Position numbers and translations under genes: made by a program. DNA of 64,000 bases. Origin: Methylobacterium sp. Leaf117. Its GTDB lineage: Bacteria > Pseudomonadota > Alphaproteobacteria > Rhizobiales > Beijerinckiaceae. How positions within the stretch are numbered: the first letter of the stretch is position 1; every line of letters starts with the position of its first letter. The stretch covers positions 375,096 to 439,095 of the forward strand of contig NZ_LMNL01000012.1 in assembly GCF_001422985.1 (NCBI RefSeq). Direction: 5' to 3'. The notes under the pieces were generated by a model that was given only the letters and a program-made list of their open reading frames with translations, did no database searches and was not told where the DNA came from. Of the stretch, positions 56,155 to 64,000 are shown piece after piece.

Positions 56155-57456
56155 ATGCACATCGTCGATCGTCGCCTGAATCCCGGGGGCAAGAGCCTCG
56201 CAAACCGCCAGCGCTTCCTGCGCCGAGTGAAGGATGTGGCCCAGCGGGCCGTGCGGGAATCCGCGCGGGAAAAGGACATCAAGGATCTCGGTAAGGACGG
56301 CCGCGTCTCGGTCCCGGTCGATGGGGTTCGGGAGCCGCGCTTCGCACGCCAACCCGGCACCGGCCTTCACGACCATATCCTGCCGGGCAACAAGACCTAC
56401 GTTGAGGGCGACCGCATCGAGCGTCCTCCCTCGGGTGGCAGCGGCAAGGGGTCGGGGGAGGGCGGGGAGGGCTCCGAGAACAGCGAGGATGCCTTCCGCT
56501 TCGTGCTCACCCGAGACGAGTTCCTCGAACTCTTCCTTGAGGACCTCGAACTGCCGGATCTGGCCAAGCGCCGGCTCTCGGTGGTGGAGACGGAAGGGCT
56601 GCGCCGCGCTGGCTACACAACCTCGGGCTCCCCCGCCAACCTCGCGCTGACACGCACCCTCCGCAACTCGATGTCGCGCCGCATCGCCCTGAAGCGGCCG
56701 AAGCCCGACGAGATCGCGGCCCTCGAAGCGCGGATTGCCGCCGCGTCGTCAAGCGATCCCGACCTGCCTGACATGTTGCTGGCCCTATCGGCTCTGAGGG
56801 AGCGTACGAAGCGCATTCCTTACGTCGACCCGCTCGACCTCCGCTACCGCCGCTTCGAGCCATATCCCCGACCGGTAGCGCAGGCAGTGATGTTCTGCCT
56901 GATGGATGTGTCGGGTTCGATGACCGAGCATATGAAGGACTTGGCCAAGCGGTTTTACATCCTGCTTCATATCTTCCTGACCCGGCGCTACCGGCACGTG
57001 GAGATTGTTTTCATCCGCCACACCGACAAGGCGACCGAGGTGGACGAGGAAACGTTCTTCGGATCGCGCGAAACCGGCGGAACCCTGGTGTCCTCGGCGC
57101 TGGTCGAGATGAAGCGCGTCATCGCCGAGCGCTACGACCCGAACGACTGGAACATCTACGCCGCGCAGGCCTCCGACGGCGACAACGTCTCCAGCGACGG
57201 CCCGACCTCGACCGAACTCCTGCGCGCCCATATCCTGCCGGCCTGCCAGCACTTTGCCTACCTGGAGGTCGGCGACGAGAACGGCCCTCGGGCCGGCTTC
57301 GTCGAGCACCGCACCACCCTGTGGCGCACCTACGAGGGCTTGGCGAAGACGGGCGCGCCCATCGCCATGCGCAAGGTCAATCACCGCCGCGACATATACC
57401 CGGTGTTCCGCGAACTGTTCGGACGCAAGGACACCCGGGCGGAAGCCGAGGCTTAG
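56155..57456 (+). CDS. YeaH/YhbH family (DUF444) protein
   Basis: The 433-residue protein begins MHIVDRRLNPGGKSLANRQRFLRRVKD, the conserved N-terminus. After a Gly/Ser-rich stretch (SGGSGKGSGEGGEGSE), a segment with EFLELFLEDLELPDLAKR follows, then a VWA-like domain: MFCLMDVSGSMTEHMKD (MIDAS), VFIRHTDKATEVDEETFF and TGGTLVSSAL, and ASDGDNVSSD. The YeaG kinase and YeaH act together in stress in Escherichia coli; the mechanism is unsettled. It overlaps no gene; spoVR starts 62 bp downstream. Confidence 0.94.
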   Translation: MHIVDRRLNPGGKSLANRQRFLRRVKDVAQRAVRESAREKDIKDLGKDGRVSVPVDGVREPRFARQPGTGLHDHILPGNKTYVEGDRIERPPSGGSGKGSGEGGEGSENSEDAFRFVLTRDEFLELFLEDLELPDLAKRRLSVVETEGLRRAGYTTSGSPANLALTRTLRNSMSRRIALKRPKPDEIAALEARIAAASSSDPDLPDMLLALSALRERTKRIPYVDPLDLRYRRFEPYPRPVAQAVMFCLMDVSGSMTEHMKDLAKRFYILLHIFLTRRYRHVEIVFIRHTDKATEVDEETFFGSRETGGTLVSSALVEMKRVIAERYDPNDWNIYAAQASDGDNVSSDGPTSTELLRAHILPACQHFAYLEVGDENGPRAGFVEHRTTLWRTYEGLAKTGAPIAMRKVNHRRDIYPVFRELFGRKDTRAEAEA

Positions 57457-57518
57457 GCACCCGCGTATCGCCACACTGGCCGCGCGGGACAGTCACCCTC
57501 CAGGAAGGCGTACATCGC

Positions 57519-59090
57519 ATGGTCGGCAGCATCATCCGCCCCACGCCCCAGATTATCCCCGGCGGACAGGATCCGCTCTACACTGGGAACGATTGGGACT
57601 TCGACACGATTCGGCGCATCCATGACGCCTGCGAAGCCGAGGCGCGGGACCTCGGCTTGTCCTGGTATCCGAACCAGATCGAGATCATCACTGCCGAGCA
57701 GATGCTCGACGCCTACGCGTCGATCGGCATGCCACTGTTCTACAAGCACTGGTCGTTCGGCAAGCACTTCGCCCAGCACGAGGCCGGCTACCGGCGTGGG
57801 ATGATGGGACTTGCCTACGAGATCGTCATCAACTCGGACCCGTGCATCTCCTACATCATGGAGGAAAACACGGCGACGATGCAGACGCTGGTCATCGCCC
57901 ACGCGGCCTTCGGCCATAACCACTTCTTCAAGAACAACTACCTGTTCAAGCAATGGACTGATGCTGAAGGCATCCTCGATTATCTCGACTTCGCCAAAGG
58001 TTTCATCTCGCGCTGCGAGGAGCGCTACGGCCATTCGGCAGTGGAAGCCGTGCTTGATGCCGCTCATGCGCTGATGAGCCAGGGGGTCCACCGCTACCCG
58101 CGAAAGAAGCGACCCGATCTCGCTTCCGAGCAGCGCCGCGAGCGCGAGCGCGCTGAACACGGCGAGCAAATCTACAACGACCTTTGGCGCACCCTGCCGC
58201 AGAAGGTGTCGACCGGGCGACCGGATGCGGCAGCGGAGCGGCGCAAGGCCTTGCTCGAACTTCCGCAGGAAAACATCCTCTACTTTCTCGAGAAGGCCGC
58301 GCCCCGACTGCGCCCTTGGCAGCGTGAGATTCTGCGCATCGTGCGCCTCGTGGCTCAATATTTCTATCCGCAGCGCCAGACCAAAGTGATGAATGAGGGC
58401 TGCGCCACCTATTGCCATTACCGGATCATGAACTCTCTTTCCGAGAAAGGTCTGATTGGGGAGGCAGCTTATCTTGAGTTCCTGCAGTCTCACACCAACG
58501 TCGTGCGTCAGCCAAATTACAATGAGCGCGGCTATAACGGCCACAATCCTTACGCCATCGGCTTCGCCATGATGCAGGACATCGCCCGTATCGTGGAGCA
58601 GCCGACCGAGGAGGATCGGGAGTGGTTCCCAGAGATCGCCGGCACAGGCGACGCGATGGCGACCCTACGCGACATCTGGGCGAACTATCGCGACGAGAGC
58701 TTTATCGCCCAGTTCCTGTCGCCTAAGCTCATGCGCGACATGCGCCTATTCCACGTTGTTGACGATCCGGACGAGTCGGAGCTCTACGTCGAGGCGATCC
58801 ACGACGAGCGCGGCTACCGCAGGATGCGTCGCTCCTTCGCCCGGCAATACGATGTGGCTTGGCTAGATCCGGACATCGAAGTGGTGGACGTCGACCTCGA
58901 AGGCGATCGGCGCCTCATCGTGCATCACCGCGCCCTGAACCGCATCACGCTTCAAAAAGACGATGCCAAGCGGGTGCTGCAGCACTTGGCCGATCTCTGG
59001 GGCTACGATGCGGTTCTGAAAGAAACCGATCCGGCCAACGATACGGTCCTTGTGGAGCATCACGCCACCGCAAGGCCGATCTTCTTCTAA
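57519..59090 (+). CDS. SpoVR family protein
   Basis: The ATG at 57519 has GGAAGG upstream; the frame is open into yeaH without support. The 523-residue protein has the SpoVR blocks: YPNQIEIITAEQMLDAYASIGMPLFYKHWSFGK, FAQHEAGYRRGMMGLAYEIVINSDPCI, HNHFFKNNYLF, CEERYGHSAVE, PWQREILRIVRLVAQYFYPQRQTKVMNEGCATYCHY and NPYAIGFAMMQDI. SpoVR/YcgB works with PrkA and YeaH in stress responses; in Bacillus it is a spore-cortex protein. The conserved HE.GYR and MNEG motifs look metal-binding. Last gene of the operon. Confidence 0.95.
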   Translation: MVGSIIRPTPQIIPGGQDPLYTGNDWDFDTIRRIHDACEAEARDLGLSWYPNQIEIITAEQMLDAYASIGMPLFYKHWSFGKHFAQHEAGYRRGMMGLAYEIVINSDPCISYIMEENTATMQTLVIAHAAFGHNHFFKNNYLFKQWTDAEGILDYLDFAKGFISRCEERYGHSAVEAVLDAAHALMSQGVHRYPRKKRPDLASEQRRERERAEHGEQIYNDLWRTLPQKVSTGRPDAAAERRKALLELPQENILYFLEKAAPRLRPWQREILRIVRLVAQYFYPQRQTKVMNEGCATYCHYRIMNSLSEKGLIGEAAYLEFLQSHTNVVRQPNYNERGYNGHNPYAIGFAMMQDIARIVEQPTEEDREWFPEIAGTGDAMATLRDIWANYRDESFIAQFLSPKLMRDMRLFHVVDDPDESELYVEAIHDERGYRRMRRSFARQYDVAWLDPDIEVVDVDLEGDRRLIVHHRALNRITLQKDDAKRVLQHLADLWGYDAVLKETDPANDTVLVEHHATARPIFF

Positions 59091-59191
59091 GCTCATGTCA
59101 CTAACAAACGAGAAGCGATTTCTCGACTCGGGCGACAGCATTTTGCCCACGGTGGATTGGCGAGGCCGCCGAGGCGAGATAGCCTATTCCC

Positions 59192-59299
59192 ATGATGAAC
59201 AACGATCTGCGCGAATCGCGTGCCGCTTTGATCCTGCTTGCCGTGGCCGTCGGCTCAGTCCTGATCTTTGGCGCAGTTACGGTTCTGATCCAGCTTTGA
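59192..59299 (+). CDS. Putative 35-residue single-helix membrane peptide
   Basis: The frame ATG ATG AAC AAC GAT ... TGA encodes MMNNDLRESRAALILLAVAV followed by GSVLIFGAVTVLIQL. Residues 11-34 are a single hydrophobic helix, with a short charged N-terminus. There is no strong ribosome site. It lies 101 bp after spoVR and 18 bp before the convergent NDUFS4 gene. It could be a real small membrane protein or chance, and the hydrophobic coding run in a GC-rich genome favours the first only moderately. Confidence 0.45.
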   Translation: MMNNDLRESRAALILLAVAVGSVLIFGAVTVLIQL

Positions 59300-59317
59300 C
59301 GAGCGCAACACTTCGTC

Positions 59318-59629
59318 TTAATGGGTCCACGGTGCCGTTCTATTGAACTTGAAGTTGTCCGAATAGGACAATCCTTTACGCAAAATCGGTTTCTGCGGCT
59401 CCTCGACCCGGTAGGAAAGACCTGAGCGGGCTGCGTATGCCACCGCCTCTTCCTTGCTTTCGAATTCGAGATGAACCTGTTGCAGCATATCTGACGAGCC
59501 GATCCAGCCCATGAGCGGGTCCGTTTCGCGTGGCGAGGTCTGATCGAACTCGATTACCCAAACCTTCGCACGCGCAGTTCCGGACTGCGTCGGATCCTTC
59601 GCGGGTTGATAAATGCGGGCGCTCGACAT
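59318..59629 (-). CDS. Complex I accessory subunit, NDUFS4 family
   Basis: The 103-residue product starts MSSARIYQPAKDPTQSGTAR and shows the family blocks WVIEFDQTSPRETDPLMGWIGSSDMLQQVHLEFESKEEAVAYA and KPILRKGLSYSDNFKFNRTAPWTH. It is the bacterial homologue of mitochondrial NDUFS4, an accessory subunit near the NADH module of complex I. It lies 37 bp downstream of the tRNA-Pro gene on the same strand, a known arrangement. Together with NDUFA12 at 9953 it shows that complex I accessory genes are scattered. No signal or membrane segment. Confidence 0.93.
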   Translation of the reverse strand: MSSARIYQPAKDPTQSGTARAKVWVIEFDQTSPRETDPLMGWIGSSDMLQQVHLEFESKEEAVAYAARSGLSYRVEEPQKPILRKGLSYSDNFKFNRTAPWTH

Positions 59630-59665
59630 CGGATGGGCCTACTCCGGAAAGCCGCGGCAAACGAA

Positions 59666-59742
<77 letters not shown>

Positions 59743-60081
59743 ACACGCTTGCGCGTAGAGGGGACGTACGGTTTCGAGACGGAAATGGCAACAGGTGCCG
59801 AACAGGATGTCGGTGATGAGGCTCTCCAACTGACCCGTTCCCTGGAGGAAACGAAAAACGCCGGTCCCCCGCATGATGCCCCTTTGGCGATTGATGCTGC
59901 GGGCAACCGCGGGACCAAGTACCGACCCGAGATGTTGCTGAATGCTCCGGTAAGACTGCCCGTTACCAGCCAGGATTCAATAACCAGAAAAACGCACCTT
60001 AACTCACTGGTCACGATAATCGCAGTCGAAGGACCAATTGAGGTCGGAGCATGCTATGGAATCTCTAGCGAGGGCATAGCG
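59743..60081. other. Region between tRNA-Pro and small membrane protein gene
   Basis: These 339 bases hold the tRNA promoter on the minus strand. A reading frame continues upstream from the next gene through this stretch, but its codon use is unlike the core and it runs into the tRNA, so I do not support it as coding. Nothing else is recognised. Confidence 0.4.
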
Positions 60082-60393
60082 ATGATTTTGATCCTACTGG
60101 CAGCCATCAGTGGAAGCGTGTTGACGATGGCGATCTTGCTGCCGCAAGGCATCTGGACTGCACTAATCTGTGCTCCTTTGATGGGAAGCCTCTTTGGTGG
60201 CGTGGCAGCCTTCGTGCTCATGGCGCGGCGTGGCGAGGATTGGGCTACCGGAACCGGCTTCGACCAGAGCAGCAGCGACCAGACCGACGCGATGGTCAAA
60301 TCTCTGCGTGACATCGCCACGAAGGGTCGGGTTTCTGGTGAGATGATGCAACAGGCGACTACCGCGGGCGGGAAAGATTCCAAGGCAGCATAA
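60082..60393 (+). CDS. Small membrane protein of unknown function
   Basis: The ATG at 60082 has GAGGG about eight bases upstream. The same frame is open far upstream, across tRNA-Pro, but that part is not supported. The 103-residue product has two helices (MILILLAAISGSVLTMAILL and WTALICAPLMGSLFGGVAAFVLM), a charged link RRGEDWATGTG and a soluble tail with several Gln/Ser and Met. No family is recognised. It is a single gene followed by a long hairpin terminator. Confidence 0.65.
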   Translation: MILILLAAISGSVLTMAILLPQGIWTALICAPLMGSLFGGVAAFVLMARRGEDWATGTGFDQSSSDQTDAMVKSLRDIATKGRVSGEMMQQATTAGGKDSKAA

Positions 60394-60431
60394 CAAGCAG
60401 CCTTGGGCGGTGGAAATTGGACGTAAATAAC

Positions 60432-60490
60432 TCGAGAACGACACGGATCCCACCGAGCTCTCGGCTTGGTCGGATCCGTGTCGTTCTCGA
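60432..60490. terminator. Long near-perfect hairpin (bidirectional terminator)
   Basis: TCGAGAACGACACGGATCC (60432-60450) has an exact inverted copy at 60472-60490. The 21 bases between them extend the stem by six or seven more pairs with one mismatch and a G-T, leaving a three- to four-base loop. ATTTTCC follows on the plus side. It separates the small membrane protein gene from the convergent PilZ gene. Confidence 0.85.
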
Positions 60491-60566
60491 ATTTTCCGTT
60501 GGGTTGCAGCCTGGCTTGGACGTTCTAAACCCTGAACGAATGACGGTTGTCCGCCTTCGCCCGCCT

Positions 60567-60818
60567 TCAGATCACGAAGGTGATCCCGAGCTTCCGTCCA
60601 TCGCGCCAAACGACGTGGCAGCGGCGCGGCTTAGCATAGGCGGACATCATCAGGGTGAACTGATCCGGCACGGCTGCAGGTGACTCGACCTCAATCTGCG
60701 CACCAGTCTCCGACTGATTCCAAACAAGGCAGTCAATTGCAGAGGTACCAACGTCCAGTGCCAACGAACCGATACGGAAAGCATCCGAGCGCCGGGCCGC
60801 CCGACGATTCTGCTCCAC
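60567..60818 (-). CDS. PilZ domain protein
   Basis: The GTG start at 60818 has GGGAG upstream. The 83-residue product reads as a short PilZ domain: EQNRRAARRSDAFRIGSLAL, with RRxxR-type arginines near the N-terminus; CLVWNQSETGAQIEVES, the D/NxSxxG block (here NQSETG); and a C-terminal CHVVWRDGRKLGITFV. Both conserved c-di-GMP-binding motifs are recognisable, though the N-terminal one is loose. It is probably a single-domain c-di-GMP effector. Its partner is unknown. Confidence 0.85.
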   Translation of the reverse strand: MEQNRRAARRSDAFRIGSLALDVGTSAIDCLVWNQSETGAQIEVESPAAVPDQFTLMMSAYAKPRRCHVVWRDGRKLGITFVI

Positions 60819-60915
60819 CCTACGTCTCCCGGCTTAGTGTCTAAAGGCAGTAGACGCGGCGGACGTTAACGATTCTTCGTCGAGACCGCGGAAATCCACC
60901 TACTGGCCTCGAAGG

Positions 60916-61119
60916 TCAGACGCGCACATCGACAAGGCGACTCTGCCCAGGCACCTCATCGTCACCTCTCGGATCCAGGCTCTGCTGAAACCGCTCAACG
61001 ACAACTGAAACAGTTCGCGGCTCGGTCTCGTGGCGGAGAGCCGCGGTATTTCGGACATCGTGCAGGATCTCTGTGGCTCGGATGAGACCCACTTGCGTGA
61101 TGGGAATGGTGATTGCCAT
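60916..61119 (-). CDS. Small protein of unknown function
   Basis: The ATG at 61119 has GAAGGATC at a spacing of eight. The 67-residue product begins MAITIPITQVGLIRATEILH, with RFQQSLDPRGDDEVPGQ and a final VDVRV. It has no signal, no cysteine and no recognised domain. It follows the 61161 gene by 41 bp on the same strand, so the two are probably one operon. I cannot assign a function. Confidence 0.6.
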   Translation of the reverse strand: MAITIPITQVGLIRATEILHDVRNTAALRHETEPRTVSVVVERFQQSLDPRGDDEVPGQSRLVDVRV

Positions 61120-61160
61120 AGGCGTCGATCCTTCGAAAAATTTCGATGGTCTCCGCTTCG

Positions 61161-61394
61161 TTACGCCAGGATATCGAGAACTTGGCGTTCCGAATTGATA
61201 GTCGACTTTAGAACTGCCGTATTTAGACCGATATTCGCTTGTTCTTGAATGAGCTGAACAGCCGTTGTCGAAAGATCAACCTGGGTTGCACTCGGCAGGC
61301 TGGTACCGAAGGTTGATATTCCCTCGGCCGCAGTGGCGTAGCGCTGTGTTGCCGCCAGAAGACCGCCGCTGCTGGCCGAAATTGCGCTGACCAT
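61161..61394 (-). CDS. Small protein resembling a flagellar rod/hook C-terminus
   Basis: The ATG at 61394 has a strong AGGAGG. The 77-residue product begins MVSAISASSGGLLAATQRYA and its second half, VDLSTTAVQLIQEQANIGLN followed by TAVLKSTINSERQVLDILA, matches the pattern of the C-terminal helix of flagellar rod and hook proteins (FlgC/FlgG: E..ni..Q.ay.aN..vlk). In this pattern the usual acidic EMV is replaced by TAV. The N-terminus is also similar to the short rod-protein N-helix. No other flagellar gene is in the window. It could be a stand-alone flagellar-like protein or a remnant. Confidence 0.65.
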   Translation of the reverse strand: MVSAISASSGGLLAATQRYATAAEGISTFGTSLPSATQVDLSTTAVQLIQEQANIGLNTAVLKSTINSERQVLDILA

Positions 61395-61588
61395 TGCTTC
61401 CTCCTCGCATCACAAGTAAGGCAAGCATGAAAGCTCTGAATTTATCGTTCTGCAAATACATTGCATTGGATAGACCGAGCGCCGGTATCCGCTGCCATGC
61501 GAGAAGCTTGACCTGACGCTGTGGGAACACCACGTCCCCGACGGGCGCGATCGGTCCCGCCCGTCGCGCGCCTGCCACGGAGAGCGCA

Positions 61589-62293
61589 ATGATCGATCTG
61601 TATTACTGGCCGACCCCGAACGGCCACAAAGTGACGATGTTCCTTGAGGAAGCGGGCCTTTCCTACACTCTTCATCCTGTAAATATCGGCAAAGGTGATC
61701 AATTTAAGCCGGACTTCCTGAATATTTCGCCAAACAACCGAATGCCGGCGATCGTCGATCGTGAGCCAACCGGTGGCGGACCACCGATCTCGCTCTTTGA
61801 ATCTGGCGCGATTTTGCTTTATTTGGCCGAAAAGACTGAGCGCTTCATTGCCAGTGATATTTCAAGCCGCGCAGAGGTCCTGCAATGGCTATTCTGGCAA
61901 ATGGGCGGTCTCGGACCAATGCTCGGTCAGAACCACCACTTCACCCAGTACGCGCCGGAGACCGTGCCCTACGCCATCGAACGATACGTCAAGGAGACCA
62001 ACCGACTTTACGGCGTCCTTGATCGGCGCCTTGCGGACCGCTCCTTCGTCACCGGGGCGGATTACACCATCGCCGACATGGCATGTTATCCGTGGATCGT
62101 ACCGCACGAGAAACAGAGGCAGTCCCTGGAAGATTTCCCGAATCTCAAGCGCTGGTTCCATGCCATCGCCGAGCGGCCGGCAACCAAGACTGCCTACGCT
62201 CGGGCCCCGGAGATCAATCCTGACTTCGGTAAAGCGCTGAGTGAGGATGCCAAGAAGGTCATGTTCGGCCAGACGGCGGCGACGCGAGGATAA
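61589..62293 (+). CDS. Glutathione S-transferase family protein (YfcG/YghU-like)
   Basis: The 234-residue protein has the thioredoxin-like N-domain MIDLYYWPTPNGHKVTMFLEEAGLSY, KPDFLNISPNNRMPAIVD (cis-Pro) and LFESGAILLYLAEK (glutathione gamma-Glu site), then the helical C-domain with LFWQMGGLGPMLGQNHHF and SFVTGADYTIADMACYPWI. The NGHK segment and QMGGLGPMLGQ are those of nu-class (disulfide-bond reductase) transferases. It is expected in the cytosol. It is convergent with the MBL-like gene, whose stop is six bases away. Confidence 0.92.
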   Translation: MIDLYYWPTPNGHKVTMFLEEAGLSYTLHPVNIGKGDQFKPDFLNISPNNRMPAIVDREPTGGGPPISLFESGAILLYLAEKTERFIASDISSRAEVLQWLFWQMGGLGPMLGQNHHFTQYAPETVPYAIERYVKETNRLYGVLDRRLADRSFVTGADYTIADMACYPWIVPHEKQRQSLEDFPNLKRWFHAIAERPATKTAYARAPEINPDFGKALSEDAKKVMFGQTAATRG

Positions 62294-62299
62294 GAGGCG

Positions 62300-63256
62300 T
62301 CAACGCTTGAGGCTGTCGAGCGGCACGGGGGCGGCATGCGGACGCGTTGCCAACATACCGTCCAGAAGAGCCAGGACCTCGGCCCGGCCGCAATTCGCAG
62401 TCGGTTCGAAAGGTGTCCAGGTCTGGGTGAAGTCAAGTTGCGCAAAAACGTCCCGATAGCGTCGTAACTCTTTCGTGGTCAGTGGCACTCCGCGTACGAA
62501 AGCCTTGTGCGCGGAAATGGTGAGTGCCTTGCGAAGATCTTGCGGATCGAGTTCGAACTTCAGCGCGTCGCCGCAGAACACGATTTTTCGTGCTCGATCG
62601 AAGAGGATCGCATGGCCGTCGAAATGGCCGGCGGTCCGGTGCAGTTCTAGGCCGGGGAGGGGCTCCAGGAAATCATCGTAGGGCCAGGAGACCTGCAGGG
62701 CGGCACTCCAGACGAAATCCGAAGCAGGCAGGCAGAGTTCGGGATCAAAGCGATCCTGTAATTGCACAAGCGCCCCGTACGCATGCGGATGGGATGAGGA
62801 CAACACCTGCATTCCTCCGAGGGCAGCGATGTGCTGGAGTGCCGCCTCGCTGAAGACCGGACAGGCCTCGAATCCCATGTTCCCGGTTGGCGTTTGGATC
62901 AGGTAGGCGCTGGGACCGATCCCGGAGACGGGATCATTCCAAAAGCGCCAGATCCCAGCCTCGAGTTCTTCCCAGTGACAAGGGAATCGGTCCTGGGCCT
63001 CGCGTTCACTCCAGAACTGCCAGCCTTTCTGTGGCACCACGTGGCGCGCGTCGAGGCACATCGGGCAAGCCGGTGGCTTCTCGAAGTGGCGCTGCCAAAA
63101 TCCACAATTGTCGCAGGTGTAAGCTGGCAGATCGAGGGCGCCGGCGAAGGGCAGATATCCGGGAGACACGGGACCGTCGCTCTCGTTGGCGGCAAAGGCC
63201 GCGGGTAGCCTCAGGCTGAGGCATCGGCATATAGGCCAAAGTCGGACCGTGGCCAT
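62300..63256 (-). CDS. MBL-fold-like protein with N-terminal zinc ribbon and altered metal motif
   Basis: The 318-residue protein has YTCDNCGFWQRHFEKPPACPMC (Cys-x2-Cys ... Cys-x2-Cys, a rubredoxin-like knuckle) near residue 50, then an MBL-like domain: GFEACPVFSEAALQHIAALG, SSSHPHAYGALVQL where HxHxDH would stand, TAGHFDGHAILFD and IVFCGDALKFEL. The Asp-His of the metal motif is replaced by Tyr-Gly. Related proteins with HPHxY are known, so this is a family feature. A standard hydrolase mechanism is unlikely. The start is uncertain; no other ATG lies nearby upstream of the ribbon. The substrate is unknown. Confidence 0.75.
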   Translation of the reverse strand: MATVRLWPICRCLSLRLPAAFAANESDGPVSPGYLPFAGALDLPAYTCDNCGFWQRHFEKPPACPMCLDARHVVPQKGWQFWSEREAQDRFPCHWEELEAGIWRFWNDPVSGIGPSAYLIQTPTGNMGFEACPVFSEAALQHIAALGGMQVLSSSHPHAYGALVQLQDRFDPELCLPASDFVWSAALQVSWPYDDFLEPLPGLELHRTAGHFDGHAILFDRARKIVFCGDALKFELDPQDLRKALTISAHKAFVRGVPLTTKELRRYRDVFAQLDFTQTWTPFEPTANCGRAEVLALLDGMLATRPHAAPVPLDSLKR

Positions 63257-63288
63257 ACGGCCGTCCGCCTGAACTCGACCGGAGGATC

Positions 63289-64000
63289 ATGCCTGTTCCC
63301 AATTTGCAGCTCGCGCATCGACCCGTTCCGAGCCTTGCCTTCGACCTGACGCGCCTGATCACGCGTCTGCGGCACGCGAGCCCGAGCGGGATCGACCGGG
63401 TGGATCTGGCCTATGCACGCCATTTTTTGGGGCAGGCCGGTGAACGCTTCGGGTTGGTCTCGACCGTTCTCGGACCGAAGGTCCTCAACAGGGAGGATGC
63501 GATCCGCATCGTCGATGCGGTGACAGAGGGCTGGGTCGAGGATCTCAATGCGTTGCAGGACCCGATCTATCGCCGATTGGCTTCCGAGCTGAGTGACAGC
63601 CCGACGGAAATTGGTACGAAGCAGACGGCGCGCAGGCAGAGCAGCACGACACGGCGCCGCATCCAGGCTGAAACGGCAGCGACCGTGTTGCCCGCTTGCG
63701 GACCCGACATACTGCCCCAGGGCACGATCTATCTGCACACCTCGCACCTGCGCCTCGACAAGCCCGAGCGTTTCGACTGGCTCTACGACCGCCGCGATAT
63801 CCGTGCGGTCTTCTTCGTCCACGACCTGATCCCGATCGACTACCCGGAATACGGTCGGCCGGGGGAAGCGGAGCGGCACCGGATCCGGATGGACACCATC
63901 GCGCGCCACGCCTCGCATGTGCTGGTCAATTCGCGGGATGTCGGTGACCGCTTCTCCCGATACTGTGAGGCACGTGGCTTACCAAAACGGTCCGTCACGA
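63289..64000 (+). CDS. Glycosyltransferase (GT4-like), cut by window end
   Basis: The ATG at 63289 has GGAGG directly upstream. The 237 visible residues begin MPVPNLQLAHRPVPSLAFDL and show SPSGIDRVDLAYARHFL, VFFVHDLIPIDYPEYGRPGEAERHRIRM and HVLVNSRDVGDRFSRY, the N-terminal (acceptor-side) domain pattern of GT4-type glycosyltransferases (HDLIP and LVNSR are typical). The catalytic C-terminal domain lies beyond the window. It is divergent from the MBL-like gene across 32 bp and is probably the first gene of a polysaccharide operon. Confidence 0.85.
   Translation, partial: MPVPNLQLAHRPVPSLAFDLTRLITRLRHASPSGIDRVDLAYARHFLGQAGERFGLVSTVLGPKVLNREDAIRIVDAVTEGWVEDLNALQDPIYRRLASELSDSPTEIGTKQTARRQSSTTRRRIQAETAATVLPACGPDILPQGTIYLHTSHLRLDKPERFDWLYDRRDIRAVFFVHDLIPIDYPEYGRPGEAERHRIRMDTIARHASHVLVNSRDVGDRFSRYCEARGLPKRSVT

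Overview
The window looks like chromosome from a GC-rich alphaproteobacterium of the Hyphomicrobiales (Rhizobiales), most likely the Methylobacterium/Methylorubrum group. Evidence: very high GC and codon bias in the core genes, a long coenzyme-B12-dependent (class II) ribonucleotide reductase as the only NDP reductase seen, homologues of mitochondrial complex I accessory subunits (NDUFA12, NDUFS4) and of the cytochrome bc1 assembly factor CBP3, a glyA-nrdR-ribD-ribE-ribH-nusB-thiL cluster, and the bamE / CBP3-DUF177-plsX-fabH-ihfA-merR cluster. The genus is inferred from overall gene content; no rRNA or marker search was possible.

Bases 1 to about 5,700 are an accessory region. Parts of it (1-2,400 and 4,330-5,500) are clearly AT-richer than the rest, and the middle (2,500-4,330) is GC-rich. 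It holds a cut-off four-helix membrane protein, a TGT-like/DUF6610-like protein with a Cys-cluster (YkgJ-like) partner, a ComEC-like metallo-beta-lactamase-fold hydrolase translationally coupled to a four-helix membrane protein, and an orphan ImmA/IrrE-type peptidase with a C-terminal zinc ribbon. None is a recognised complete system; the content resembles a defence or mobile island. It ends before nrdJ in a 340-bp non-coding stretch with a direct repeat and a hairpin.

From 5,726 the core begins: nrdJ (preceded by two NrdR-box-like operators 32 bp apart, with nrdR itself at 33,378), NDUFA12, a DUF2155 protein, aat, two paralogous small secreted proteins, accC/accB and a DsbA-like protein (all four groups on the minus strand), then an aminotransferase. 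rne (minus) and amiC-mrcA (plus) diverge from a 784-bp leader region. 25,259-30,107 is a minus-strand copper-type cluster: DUF2946 protein, YcnI-PCuAC fusion, TonB-dependent receptor and an AlgX/AlgJ-like protein. An L,D-transpeptidase follows, then the glyA-to-thiL operon (serine/glycine and C1 metabolism, NrdR, riboflavin, NusB, ThiL) and a K+-independent-type proton pyrophosphatase.

40,450-48,146 is a stress and signalling stretch: a catalase-family protein with a sigma-EcfG-like promoter, an old-yellow-enzyme reductase, an HWE-type sensor kinase overlapping a HAD phosphatase gene, and a hybrid histidine kinase. 48,296-53,353 is the envelope/lipid cluster. 54,103-59,090 is the PrkA-YeaH-SpoVR stress operon, followed by a 35-residue single-helix peptide, NDUFS4, tRNA-Pro(UGG), a PilZ protein, two small unknown proteins (one resembling a flagellar-rod C-terminus), a glutathione transferase, an atypical MBL-fold protein and the start of a glycosyltransferase cut by the window end. 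No insertion sequence, CRISPR array or rRNA was seen.
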